Below are positions 8,112 through 16,846 of a DNA stretch of 64,000 nt, piece after piece. The stretch's first letter is position 1; each line of letters opens with the position of its first letter. The translations under genes were made by a program, and so were the position numbers. The stretch is from NCBI GenBank assembly GCA_963663615.1, contig OY760517.1, positions 682,001 through 746,000 of the forward strand, written 5' to 3'. The stretch is from G963663615 sp963663615. Lineage in GTDB: Bacteria > Bacteroidota > Ignavibacteria > Ignavibacteriales > Melioribacteraceae. The notes under the pieces are model-generated. The model was not told the origin of the DNA. It made no database searches and saw only the letters and a list, made by a program, of their open reading frames with translations.

Positions 8112-9698
8112 ATTAACAAGTTTGATTTTATAATTATTGGCAGCGGACTTGCCGGTCTTTTCGCTGCAATAAAAGCTTCTGCCTACGGAAAGGTTGCTCT
8201 TATTACCAAGGGTGAGTTTAAGGAAAGTAATTCGTACTGGGCTCAGGGAGGTATTGCTGCCGCTATAGCAAAGGAAGACAGTCCCGAGTACCATTTTGAA
8301 GATACTATTAAAGCCGGCAGAGGTCTTTGTAACGAGGAATCGGTTCGTATTCTTGTTGAGGATGGTAGGGAACGTATATATGATCTGATTGATCTTGGTA
8401 TGCAGTTCGACCGTGAAAATGGTGATTTTGCTCTTGGACTTGAAGGCGGACACACCAAACGCCGCGTGCTTCATGCCGGTGGAGATGCGACCGGTAGAGA
8501 AGTGGTTAATTTCCTTATTAAAAAGGTTAAGGATGACTCGAAAATAAAAGTATTCGAGTACCACAAACTTGCCGAAATACTTGTACGTGAACATATTTGT
8601 ATGGGTATTAAATGCACAAACCTCAAAAATTTTGAATGCGAAATTTTGCAATCAGATAATGTTATCCTCGCTTCGGGAGGTATATCAGGAATATTTTTGC
8701 GTACAACCAATCCGTTAGTAACCACCGGTGATGGTGTGGCACTGGCTTATGATGCTGGTGCGGAAATTGCCGACATGGAATTTATACAGTTTCATCCTAC
8801 TTCGCTTTACACCGGAACAGATAAAACGTTTCTAATTTCGGAAGCGGTGCGTGGTGAAGGTGCTTACCTTGTTAATGAAAAGGGTGAGCGTTTCATGAAA
8901 AATTATCACGAACTTTTGGAGCTTGCTCCCCGCGATGTTGTATCCATAGCAATTAACAGGGAGATGAAGCGTACAGGTAGCAAAAATATTTATCTCGATC
9001 TTGGACATCTTGATGCTTCCAAAATTAAGGGCAGGTTTAAAACTATTTACAATACAGCCCTTGAGTTTGGTGTTGATATAACTTCCGATAAGGTGCCTGT
9101 TGCTCCTGCAGCTCATTATACTATTGGAGGAATTAAAACCGGTTACATGGGCGAAACCAACATTAAAGGTTTATATGCCTGTGGTGAGGTTGCTTCAACT
9201 GGTGTTCATGGTGCTAACAGGTTGGCAAGTAATTCCCTGCTTGAGTGCCTGGTGTTTAGTAACAGGGCAGTGGAACATGCTATAAATCAAATTTCAACCA
9301 ATTATAAGCCAGATTTCAAACCGGGTGAAAAAATAATTCATGCTGGCAACGAGGAGCATTATCTTCGTATAAAAAATATGATAGCTACGGTTCTTTCTGA
9401 ACAAGCTGGGTTGGTGCGTAATGAGGCTGACTTGCAAAAAGGCGAAAAAGAACTCCTTGCAATTAAGGATGAGTACCTGGAACGTAAAAATCAGTTTTAT
9501 ATATCATGCCTGTTAGGATTAGTCGATATTAGTTTACTTGTTATCAGGTCTGCCAATTTCAGACGTGAAAGCAGGGGAGGACATTTACGAAGTGATCATC
9601 CTGAAGCTTCGGATAAATATCTTGGTAATTTTATACATCATAAAAATCAAGCTCCCTATTTTAAACCGTTAGAAAATATAATGGTGCATCATGGATAA
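8112..9698 (+). CDS. nadB: L-aspartate oxidase, probable ATT start
   Basis: About 528 residues. It oxidises L-aspartate to iminoaspartate, the first step of de novo NAD synthesis. The N-terminal FAD-binding dinucleotide fold reads FDFIIIGSGLAGL; further on come WAQGGIAAA, HTKRRVLHAGGDATG, FIQFHPTSLY, and the catalytic-region segments SEAVRGEGAYLVN and GLYACGEVASTGVHGANRLASNSLLE. The frame is open from 8088, but no ATG, GTG or TTG occurs before 8400, deep inside the FAD domain. ATT at 8112 lies 8 bases after AAGGA (8099-8103) and yields a normal NadB N-terminus, so I take it as the start. The gene overlaps nadC by 8 bases. No nadA is in the window. Confidence 0.9.
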   Translation: MNKFDFIIIGSGLAGLFAAIKASAYGKVALITKGEFKESNSYWAQGGIAAAIAKEDSPEYHFEDTIKAGRGLCNEESVRILVEDGRERIYDLIDLGMQFDRENGDFALGLEGGHTKRRVLHAGGDATGREVVNFLIKKVKDDSKIKVFEYHKLAEILVREHICMGIKCTNLKNFECEILQSDNVILASGGISGIFLRTTNPLVTTGDGVALAYDAGAEIADMEFIQFHPTSLYTGTDKTFLISEAVRGEGAYLVNEKGERFMKNYHELLELAPRDVVSIAINREMKRTGSKNIYLDLGHLDASKIKGRFKTIYNTALEFGVDITSDKVPVAPAAHYTIGGIKTGYMGETNIKGLYACGEVASTGVHGANRLASNSLLECLVFSNRAVEHAINQISTNYKPDFKPGEKIIHAGNEEHYLRIKNMIATVLSEQAGLVRNEADLQKGEKELLAIKDEYLERKNQFYISCLLGLVDISLLVIRSANFRRESRGGHLRSDHPEASDKYLGNFIHHKNQAPYFKPLENIMVHHG

Positions 9699-10542
9699 GA
9701 ATTGTATTAAAATTGAAGAAATAACCACTACAGTTGCAGCTGCACTTGATGAGGATATAAAAACCGGTGATATAACTTCCAATAATCTTATTGCTGCCGA
9801 TAAAATTGTTAATGCAAAAATTTACGCAAAAGCTGATGGAATTATTTCCGGTTTGTGCGTTGTAGAATATATTTTCAGAATTTTTGATAAAAATCTGAAA
9901 TTTACCAAATTGGTGAATGAGGGTGATTTTGTAAAAAAAGGTGATACGGTAGTTCGTTTTGAAGGCAAAATGCGTGCATTGCTTACCGGTGAACGTACGG
10001 CTCTCAACTTTTTGCAAAGGATGTCGGGTATTGCTACCGAGACCAATCGTTTTGTAAGAGCCGTTGAAGGAACCAATACAAAAATTCTGGATACCAGAAA
10101 AACTGTACCTGGCTTGCGGGTATTCGATAAATACGCTGTTAGTTGTGGTGGTGGTACTAACCACAGAATGGGTTTGTACGATTTGGTTATGATTAAGGAT
10201 AATCATATTAAGGCTGCCGGTGGAATTAAAAATGCTGTTGAGCAGATTAGAAAAAATGTTGCCGATGATATGAGGATTGAGGTTGAAACTACCAACCTGG
10301 ATGAAGTTGGCGAAGCAATTGCTGCCGGTGCCGATATAATTATGCTTGATAATATGACTACCCCAATGATGGCTGAAGCGGTAAAACTTGTAAACCAAAG
10401 GGCAGAGGTTGAAGCTTCAGGAAATATGTCGCTTAACAGAGTTAGAGAAGTTGCCGAAACCGGTGTCGATTTTATCTCCGTTGGAGCTCTTACCCACTCG
10501 GTTACAGCACTCGATCTCAGTATGCTAATTATTGATTTATAA
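9691..10542 (+). CDS. nadC: Nicotinate-nucleotide pyrophosphorylase
   Basis: 283 residues, normal length. It converts quinolinate and PRPP to nicotinate mononucleotide. The signatures seen are GERTALNFLQRMSGIAT, LDTRKTVPGLR (phosphate and quinolinate binding), HRMGLYDLVMIKDNH, and the C-terminal barrel strands IMLDNM and GVDFISVGALTHS. The start overlaps the end of nadB, so the two are translationally coupled. A bidirectional terminator follows at 10556. Confidence 0.97.
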   Translation: MDKNCIKIEEITTTVAAALDEDIKTGDITSNNLIAADKIVNAKIYAKADGIISGLCVVEYIFRIFDKNLKFTKLVNEGDFVKKGDTVVRFEGKMRALLTGERTALNFLQRMSGIATETNRFVRAVEGTNTKILDTRKTVPGLRVFDKYAVSCGGGTNHRMGLYDLVMIKDNHIKAAGGIKNAVEQIRKNVADDMRIEVETTNLDEVGEAIAAGADIIMLDNMTTPMMAEAVKLVNQRAEVEASGNMSLNRVREVAETGVDFISVGALTHSVTALDLSMLIIDL

Positions 10543-10555
10543 TTTTAAATAAAAG

Positions 10556-10581
10556 AAAGCCCGATATAACTACCGGGCTTT
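10556..10581. terminator. Bidirectional terminator, nadC and octaheme cytochrome
   Basis: Inverted repeat aaagcccg / cgggcttt with a 10-base loop between two convergent genes. It can serve both strands. Confidence 0.8.
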
Positions 10582-10599
10582 GTTATCTATTCACTTTTG

Positions 10600-11979
10600 T
10601 TATTTATTTAACATTTCGTTTGTATAACGTCCTCTAACTTTAATTGGGTCCCCTTCATAACCAAGTTTTTTCCAATCCATACGTGTGGCACTCTTGCCAT
10701 GGCAGTTTGTACATTTTAACGCCTGTTCGGCAGGAGGAACCATATGGTTGATCGGCCAATACATTTCGGTTTCAACAAATTCAATAGTGCCTGAGTAAGG
10801 TAAACCAACTTCATCCATACCAAGTTTTGCTGCCTTATCCCAGCTAAATGTTTTCCAGAATCCGTCCTTACCAAATAATTGTGGTACAATCATATACTTG
10901 TTAACCGGATCGTACGGCTGGCGTCCTTTCATAACCTTAAACGGAGTAATTTTAGCTTTTGGATCTGTTATGTCGCCATTTATCTTGTTTAACTCAACAG
11001 GGTCTGTTTTTGTTATTTTATCACCAATAAGCTGATAGTCGGCAGTACCGTTGTACCAGGTATAAACAGGAACTACATTTTTTGCCCATTTGAATGAGCC
11101 TTTTTTCTTCATGTAATCTTTTTTGCCGTATTCGTCAACTTTTGGTTTTATATCCTGACCTGCAGTTTCCCAGTTCCAGTAAACCTTGGTTGGCAATCCT
11201 CTTCCAAATTCAGGTATATGACAGGTTTCGCATGCAAGTGAAGCTTTATGCTTTTCTATGATTCCAAGTCTGTGAATTTTGCCATCATGACAGTCGGTAC
11301 ATTCAAAGTGGTTAGACCCACGGGCGATTGAGCCGTGGCTTGCACCTGAAATTACATGCTTTTCAGTTGTATGGCATTCGGTACACTGAAAATCCAAACC
11401 ACCCATGTGAACGTCAAGCTCTTCGGTAGGTTCGTAAAGCATATCATCCATATCGCCATGTTTTACACCAACTCCGCCACCACCATCAAAGTGACATGTA
11501 CCGCAGTTTCTGCGTGTGGTTTTCCCAACATGTTTTGCAATCTTTTCCAGGTCAATATTTTCAAAAGGCATTCCAGCACCGGTTGGTATTTTTTTGTACT
11601 CGCCAGTTTGGTCGTGACATACCAGACAGTCAATATTTTTTGCATCGCTAAAATTAAAATTCTTGTCTTTCCAGCCATAACCAATATGGCAACTTGTACA
11701 GCGGGGCAGGTTAGATGGTACTGCAATACAGAAGTTATTCATAATGTTCTGCTTTCCGGCTTTAAGGTTTTCTTCAACCTTTGTGCGGTAATCAAGTCCT
11801 GACCAGTTCCAGTGCCTTGTATGAAGTACATCTTCACCAACATCTTCATGGCACATTAAACATGTTTCGGTTACTTCCTGCGGAGTGTTAAACGGACCTT
11901 CGATTAGTTCCTCATGAGGTTGGGCAAATACCGATGTTACCATTATTGCCAGAAATAAAAAAAGTGTTTTTCGAAGCAT
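10600..11979 (-). CDS. Octaheme c-type cytochrome, tetrathionate reductase family
   Basis: 459 residues with a signal peptide (MLRKTLFLFLAIMVTSVFAQ) and eight CxxCH haem-binding motifs: CLMCH, CTSCH, CLVCH, CGTCH, CTECH, CTDCH, CETCH and, after a long gap, CTNCH near the C-terminus. Length, haem count and the isolated last haem match the octahaem tetrathionate reductase (OTR) family known from Shewanella, which is periplasmic and can reduce tetrathionate, nitrite and hydroxylamine in vitro. Extra histidines (HTRHW, KHVGK, HGDMDD) could be distal ligands. It stands alone, with no quinol oxidase partner beside it, so its electron donor is not shown here. The physiological substrate is uncertain. 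Confidence 0.88.
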   Translation of the reverse strand: MLRKTLFLFLAIMVTSVFAQPHEELIEGPFNTPQEVTETCLMCHEDVGEDVLHTRHWNWSGLDYRTKVEENLKAGKQNIMNNFCIAVPSNLPRCTSCHIGYGWKDKNFNFSDAKNIDCLVCHDQTGEYKKIPTGAGMPFENIDLEKIAKHVGKTTRRNCGTCHFDGGGGVGVKHGDMDDMLYEPTEELDVHMGGLDFQCTECHTTEKHVISGASHGSIARGSNHFECTDCHDGKIHRLGIIEKHKASLACETCHIPEFGRGLPTKVYWNWETAGQDIKPKVDEYGKKDYMKKKGSFKWAKNVVPVYTWYNGTADYQLIGDKITKTDPVELNKINGDITDPKAKITPFKVMKGRQPYDPVNKYMIVPQLFGKDGFWKTFSWDKAAKLGMDEVGLPYSGTIEFVETEMYWPINHMVPPAEQALKCTNCHGKSATRMDWKKLGYEGDPIKVRGRYTNEMLNK

Positions 11980-12419
11980 AATAATATCCTGTTATCTGTT
12001 TTTGAGAAGCACTTATTTAAACTGTCGATACTTTTATTAGATAAGTTAACAGTAAAAAGACTTCAAAATCAACAAAAAAATAGGAAATCGATTTACGACT
12101 GTAAATAGTAACCTTTAACACTTATCAATATTTGAATATTTATTTTACTTTAGTAATACCATTTTTGTGGTTTTTATTGTTGTACCGCAACTTATAACGG
12201 AAAAGTATATTCTGCCTCCCAAATTGCTACCATTAATTTGAATAGTGTATTTACCACCATCTTTGATAATTAGTTATTATTGCTGTTTCACTGTATAAAT
12301 TTAATATGTATAAATACTAAATTCAGTATTAGCGATAAATTAGTGTGGAAATTGAACTAATACAAGCTCGTAATACTTATATTTACTGAAATAGAATTAA
12401 TTATAAGTGGGAATATATT
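11980..12419. other. Intergenic region with a T9SS-gene relic
   Basis: 440 bases without an intact gene. The left part is the upstream region of the minus-strand octahaem cytochrome. The middle holds the relic at 12145-12275. The right part leads into the isocitrate dehydrogenase gene, with a weak GTGGGA ribosome-binding site before its ATG. I see no other element. Confidence 0.6.
12145..12275 (-). pseudogene. Relic of a T9SS-sorted protein, C-terminal end only
   Basis: On the minus strand this stretch translates as IIKDGGKYTIQINGSNLGG, then RIYFSVISCGTTIKTTKMV and LLK before a stop. This aligns with the last 40 residues of the sorting domains of the intact T9SS proteins here, which read GxYxxxxNGxxLASGVYxYxL and end in KKMxLLK. 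An in-frame stop lies just upstream and no NYPNPFNP segment remains. It is therefore the tail of a deleted gene. Confidence 0.75.
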
Positions 12420-13856
12420 ATGGAAAACTATCCTATTCTTGTTGCACGCGGTGATGGTATTGGTCCGGAGATAATGGACGCAACGCTGCGCATACTTAAA
12501 GCAGCTGGTGCAAAGCTGAATATTGATGAAATTGAAATTGGTGAACAACAATACCTGAAGGGGCAGGAATCGGGTATATCCAAAGATGCCTGGAAAAAAC
12601 TTCGTGAAGCCAAAATATTTCTTAAGGCTCCAATTACTACTCCGCGTGGTGGTGGTTACAAAAGTTTGAATGTAAGTATTCGCAAGGCATTTGGGTTGTA
12701 TTCAAATGTGCGTCCGTGTGTGTCGTACCGTCCATTTATAAAAACAAAACACCCCGATATGGATGTGGTTATTATTCGCGAAAATGAAGAAGATACCTAC
12801 TCGGGAATTGAGCACCGCCAGACAGATGATGTTTATCAGTGTCTTAAACTTATAACCCGCTCTGGTAGTGAAAAAATTGTCCGTTACGCATTTGAGTATG
12901 CAGTTGAGTTTAACCGTAAAAAAGTATCGGTGTTTGTTAAAGATAATATTATGAAGTTAACAGATGGTATTTTTCATAAGGTTTTTAACGAAATTGCTGC
13001 CGAATACCCCGATATTGAAACCGATAACTGGATTGTTGATATTGGTGCCGCCCGTCTTGCAGATACTCCTGAAATGTTTGACGTTATTGTAATGCCTAAC
13101 CTTTACGGTGATATTCTTAGTGACGTAGCTGCCCAGATTGCCGGTTCAATTGGACTTGCAGGTTCGGCAAATATTGGCGAAAAGCTGGCAATGTTTGAGG
13201 CTATTCATGGTTCGGCACCCGATATAGCAGGTAAAAATATTGCAAATCCATCCGGATTGATACAGGCAGCAATAATGATGCTTGTACATATACACCAGGT
13301 TGAAGAAGCTGCCCGGATTAGAAATGCCTGGTTAAAAACTATTGAAGATGGTGTTCATACAGGGGATATTTTTGTTGAAGGTGTAAGCACAAAACGTGTT
13401 GGCACAAAAGCATTTGCCGATGAAGTAATAGCTCGTTTGGGTCAAAAACCCGAGATACTTAAGGAAGCTAAATATTATGCTCCTAAAAAGCTAAAGGCAT
13501 TCCATAAAAGAACTCATAAATCCGAAAAAAAACTTGTTGGCGTTGATGTATTTCTTGACTGGGATAATGGAACAGCAGATGATTTAGGCAAGCAGCTTGA
13601 TGAAATTACAATGAATGACGTTAAGCTTAAGGTAATTACAAACCGTGGTATTAAGGTTTATCCTGATGGGTTGCCTGAAACTTATTGTACAGATCACTGG
13701 CGATGCAGATATATGCCAGCAACCGAAGGTAATATACAAAGAGAAGAGATACCACAGTTGTTAGCAAAATTGGTTGAAAACGGATTTGATGTTATAAAAA
13801 CAGAACATTTATTTAATTTTGATGGCGAACAAGGTTATTCAGCTGTACATGGATAA
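12420..13856 (+). CDS. icd: Isocitrate dehydrogenase, long form
   Basis: 478 residues. It decarboxylates isocitrate to 2-oxoglutarate in the TCA cycle. The N-terminus has VARGDGIGPEI, and the substrate loop KSLNVSIRKAFGLYSNVRP carries the Ser and Arg residues that bind isocitrate. Metal-binding segments DIVMPNLYGDILSD-like and the IIRENEEDTYSGIEH motif are present. About 140 C-terminal residues exceed the E. coli core and match the extended Thermus/Rickettsia-type enzymes. The coenzyme loop reads HGSAPDIAGKNIANP; Asp here is typical of NAD-dependent members, whereas NADP enzymes usually carry Lys-Tyr. NAD specificity is therefore inferred. A terminator follows directly. Confidence 0.93.
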   Translation: MENYPILVARGDGIGPEIMDATLRILKAAGAKLNIDEIEIGEQQYLKGQESGISKDAWKKLREAKIFLKAPITTPRGGGYKSLNVSIRKAFGLYSNVRPCVSYRPFIKTKHPDMDVVIIRENEEDTYSGIEHRQTDDVYQCLKLITRSGSEKIVRYAFEYAVEFNRKKVSVFVKDNIMKLTDGIFHKVFNEIAAEYPDIETDNWIVDIGAARLADTPEMFDVIVMPNLYGDILSDVAAQIAGSIGLAGSANIGEKLAMFEAIHGSAPDIAGKNIANPSGLIQAAIMMLVHIHQVEEAARIRNAWLKTIEDGVHTGDIFVEGVSTKRVGTKAFADEVIARLGQKPEILKEAKYYAPKKLKAFHKRTHKSEKKLVGVDVFLDWDNGTADDLGKQLDEITMNDVKLKVITNRGIKVYPDGLPETYCTDHWRCRYMPATEGNIQREEIPQLLAKLVENGFDVIKTEHLFNFDGEQGYSAVHG

Positions 13857-13889
13857 ATAAAAAAAGGGAGCTAAAAGCTCCTTTTTTTT
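13857..13889. terminator. Terminator between icd and marR
   Basis: A stem gggagct / agctcc with an AAA loop is flanked by A and T tracts, so it can terminate both convergent genes. Confidence 0.85.
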
Positions 13890-13890
13890 G

Positions 13891-14328
13891 CTAACAATTT
13901 GTGTTTTTGCAAATTCTCATAAGGTAGTCGTTGAACTGTTCAAGTTCTTTTTCGCTGAAACCACTATAACAATTTTTTTTAACCTTTGCAGCAATAGGTA
14001 TTACTTTTTCAATAATATCTGTTCCCGCATCGGTAAGATTTATTCGAAATACTCTTCTATCCTTGCGGTCTGTTGATCGGGTTATAAAACCGTTTTTGTC
14101 GAGAACATCCAAAATTCGTGTAACATTTGTTTTGTCTTTGTTCCCTTTTTGTGATAGTTCTGTTTGGGTTATGCCCGGATTATCCGCAATGATATTCATC
14201 AGGTTCCATTGCTCAGGTGTAACTTTCAGGTTATGTTCATTAATAGCATTTGCAAAATGGTTTTTGATTTTCCAGAATGCAGAATTAATTAAAGCCCCTA
14301 CAGCATTATCGGTGTTCACTCTTCCCAT
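13891..14328 (-). CDS. MarR-family transcriptional regulator
   Basis: 145 residues. Winged helix-turn-helix: VTPEQWNLMNIIADNPGIT leads to TQTELSQKGNKDKTNVTRIL (recognition helix) and the wing GFITRSTDRKDRRVFRINLT, where D-R-K-D-R-R is the typical MarR wing. Dimerisation helices lie at both ends. It faces icd across a terminator, and no co-transcribed target gene is visible, so its regulon and ligand are unknown. The start ATG at 14328 sits at the beginning of the first dimer helix, giving normal family length. Confidence 0.9.
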   Translation of the reverse strand: MGRVNTDNAVGALINSAFWKIKNHFANAINEHNLKVTPEQWNLMNIIADNPGITQTELSQKGNKDKTNVTRILDVLDKNGFITRSTDRKDRRVFRINLTDAGTDIIEKVIPIAAKVKKNCYSGFSEKELEQFNDYLMRICKNTNC

Positions 14329-14468
14329 TTATAATACTCAAATATATATTAGTGAAAAACTATTTATACATGATATAGATAAGAAAAATGAATTGCAAGT
14401 TATCACTATAATAAAAAATGGAGAATCATACAAATAACTCTCTTTTTTCAATAAATAATTAAAAATTA

Positions 14469-14633
14469 TTAAAAAGTTATTAGTAAACTTAAAGTAACAC
14501 TTGATAGAAGTAAATTGAATCCATATTTGTAATTGGAAAACACATCCTCGGTTGAACTGAGATTATCGAATTCATACGACTTGTAATACAGTTCACCAAA
14601 TGTTGATTCAATGCTTACTAAATTATTTATACC
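14469..14633 (-). pseudogene. Possible relic of an outer-membrane barrel gene
   Basis: The minus strand reads 54 codons that end SSVTLSLLITF then stop. The segment has alternating hydrophobic residues and a C-terminal Phe, as in outer-membrane barrels, and includes FGELYYKSYEFDN and NYKYGFNLLL. A stop lies immediately upstream and there is no start codon or ribosome-binding site. A chance open frame in AT-rich DNA cannot be ruled out. Confidence 0.35.
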
Positions 14634-14668
14634 CTATTGTTATTTACAATAATACGTGGCGGGATAAA

Positions 14669-14694
14669 AATTTTCAAGGGCAAATAGTTGCCCC
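14669..14694 (-). terminator. ppk1 terminator
   Basis: On the minus strand, gggcaa / ttgccc arms with a 4-base loop follow the ppk1 stop by 7 bases, and a T-rich run (ttgaaaattttta) comes next. Confidence 0.7.
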
Positions 14695-14700
14695 TGAATA

Positions 14701-16836
14701 TTAACTAATTGTGTTATCCGAAGGTGTGAATTTCTGCATAAGGTATTCCTGTAAATTTAGCACCTCATCTGTATAAACGGGGTAGTTTTGAACATATCTT
14801 CCGTTTGGCAGCAATACCCTTGCTTTCTGATTATCCTTCATGCTCATTTCAAGTACATGCTCTTTGATGTATTTTTTGATCTCGGCGTTTTTAACTGGAA
14901 AAGCAGTTTCAACTCTTCTGTCGAGGTTACGTGGCATCAGGTCAGCACTACTAAGGTAAATTTTGTAATCTCCGCCGTTGTTGAAAAAGTATATTCTACT
15001 ATGCTCAAGAAAACGTCCAACAATACTTATAACCCTAATGTTATCACTTAATCCCGGTTTTTGTGGAACAAGGCAACATATACCTCTTACAATTAACTCA
15101 ACTTTAACACCAAATTTTGAAGCTTCATAAAGAGCAGCAATTAGAGCCGGGTCAACAAGCGAATTCATTTTGAAAATTAAATGACCCTTTTTACCTTTTC
15201 TGCAATGGTCGATTTCTCTGGCAATAAGCTGCAATATGTTAGTACGTATATTAACAGGAGCAACAAAAAGTTTTCTGAAACGTTTTTGCTCTGAGTAGCC
15301 GGTTAAATAATTAAAAACTTCAGAAACATCTGCACAAATTTCAGGATCGTTGGTAAGTAGCCCCATATCAGTGTATAGTTTTGCGGTTGATGCGTTATAA
15401 TTACCGGTTCCAAGGTGAACGTAACGTTTAACCCCATCAGCTTCTTTTCTTACAACCATTGCCATTTTGCAATGTGTTTTAAGTCCTACCAAGCCATAAA
15501 CAACATGTATTCCGGCTTTTTCAAGTTCCTTTGCCCATATAATATTGTTTTCTTCATCAAACCTTGCTTTTAGCTCAACAAGAACAGCAACCTGCTTTTT
15601 AGCTTCGGCAGCTTCAATAAGGTACTTTATTACAGGTGAATCTGAGCCGGTTCGATAAAGCGTTTGTTTAATTGCCAGTACGTCCGGGTCGTGTGCAGCC
15701 TGTTTAATAAAATCTTCAACAGGTTTAAATGAATTGTAAGGATGATGCAGAAAACGATCACTTTCTTTTATAATACTGAAAATGCTTTTTTCGTCATCCT
15801 CAAAAACAGTTGGAAGGTGAGGAAGAAATGGTTTTTCTTTTAGCGTATGGTGCTGCAATTTGGTTAGTTCCATTACACTACTTAAACCAAGTGGTCCGTC
15901 AATTATATGTATGTCTTCAGTACTAATAAGCAGGTTTTCGGTAATTATTCCAATCATCGATTCCGGCATTTCTTTTTCAACTTCAAGCCTAACCACGTTG
16001 CCGAATCTTCTTTGTCTAATATTTTCTTCGATAAGTTCCAGAAGATCATCTGCCTCATCTTCCTGTATTTCAATATCAGAATCACGAGTAATTCTGAATT
16101 GATGAGCCTGTAATACTTCCAGACCGGGAAATAGAACAAAAAGGTGTTCCTTTATAAGGTCATCCAGCCAAACAAATTTGGCAGGTCCATCAGATTTTGA
16201 GTTATTGTAGTCATCCACAATTTTGTTGATGTGTATAAGTCGGGGCAAAATTCCTGGTATTTTAAGTCGGGCAAAATGTTTATCGCCGTTGGTTTTTTTT
16301 ACAATAAGTGCAAAACTTAAACTAAGGTTCGAAATATAGGGGAAGGGTCTGCCAGGATCGAAAGCAAGTGGTGTAAGAACAGGAGATATTTCCTTGATGA
16401 AGTATTGTTTAAGAGCAATTTTTTCATCGTTTTCGAGTTTTGAAAACTCGGTAATACGTATATCATTTTTCTTAAGGTCTTTCATCAGGGTGTTATTCCA
16501 GTAGGAATAAACCTTATCGAGCATTTCATTTACTTCAATTTCAATTTTTGCCAGTTCCTGTCGCGGAGTAAGACCATCGATAGTTGGTTCAACTATTTTT
16601 GCTGCAATCTGATCCTTAATACCAGCAACCCTAATCATATAATATTCGTCGAGGTTAAGGAAAAAAATAGCCACGAACTTAATTTTATCGAGAAGGGGCA
16701 AGTCCTTTATAAATGCTTCATCCATTACACGGCGGTTAAACTCCAGCCAACTGAGATCCCTGTTAAAGAAGTTCTCGGGGATGTAATACTTGTTTAGTAA
16801 CTCTCGCTCAAATTTAAATTTGCTCAAAGTTTCCAT
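14701..16836 (-). CDS. ppk1: Polyphosphate kinase 1
   Basis: 711 residues, normal for PPK1, which makes polyphosphate from ATP. The N-terminal domain has FFNRDLSWLEFNRRVMDEA and the LKFVAIFFLNLDEYYMIRVAG-type helices. Two phospholipase D-like catalytic domains follow, with the phospho-acceptor His in KRYVHLGTGNYNASTAKLYTD and the second catalytic His in RFLEHSRIYFFNNGG. It ends about 10 bases before a downstream terminator and follows the dCMP deaminase gene with a 10-base gap, so the two are probably co-transcribed. Confidence 0.97.
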   Translation of the reverse strand: METLSKFKFERELLNKYYIPENFFNRDLSWLEFNRRVMDEAFIKDLPLLDKIKFVAIFFLNLDEYYMIRVAGIKDQIAAKIVEPTIDGLTPRQELAKIEIEVNEMLDKVYSYWNNTLMKDLKKNDIRITEFSKLENDEKIALKQYFIKEISPVLTPLAFDPGRPFPYISNLSLSFALIVKKTNGDKHFARLKIPGILPRLIHINKIVDDYNNSKSDGPAKFVWLDDLIKEHLFVLFPGLEVLQAHQFRITRDSDIEIQEDEADDLLELIEENIRQRRFGNVVRLEVEKEMPESMIGIITENLLISTEDIHIIDGPLGLSSVMELTKLQHHTLKEKPFLPHLPTVFEDDEKSIFSIIKESDRFLHHPYNSFKPVEDFIKQAAHDPDVLAIKQTLYRTGSDSPVIKYLIEAAEAKKQVAVLVELKARFDEENNIIWAKELEKAGIHVVYGLVGLKTHCKMAMVVRKEADGVKRYVHLGTGNYNASTAKLYTDMGLLTNDPEICADVSEVFNYLTGYSEQKRFRKLFVAPVNIRTNILQLIAREIDHCRKGKKGHLIFKMNSLVDPALIAALYEASKFGVKVELIVRGICCLVPQKPGLSDNIRVISIVGRFLEHSRIYFFNNGGDYKIYLSSADLMPRNLDRRVETAFPVKNAEIKKYIKEHVLEMSMKDNQKARVLLPNGRYVQNYPVYTDEVLNLQEYLMQKFTPSDNTIS

Positions 16837-16846
16837 GTTGTGTTTA

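Larger units (their letters stand above)
14329..14700. other. Intergenic region with possible porin relic
   Basis: 372 bases between the marR start and the ppk1 stop. It contains the marR upstream region, an open minus-strand fragment at 14469-14633 that looks like the last strands of a beta-barrel, and the ppk1 terminator at 14669-14694. Confidence 0.5.

Noticed and set aside
8097..8651. 184-residue minus-strand frame opposite nadB
   Set aside because: Antisense shadow, repetitive composition, no ribosome-binding site.
8400..9698. nadB starting at the first ATG, 8400
   Set aside because: It would remove 96 residues including the FAD-binding GSGLAGL fold, which is clearly encoded upstream in the same frame.
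7674..9698. Readthrough fusion of the Rieske-like protein and NadB
   Set aside because: They share a frame with one TAA between, but AAGGA and a suitable ATT give an independent start, and no readthrough context is seen.
9661..10398. 245-residue minus-strand frame opposite nadC
   Set aside because: Low-complexity, Asn/Phe-rich antisense shadow of a clear nadC gene, with no family match.
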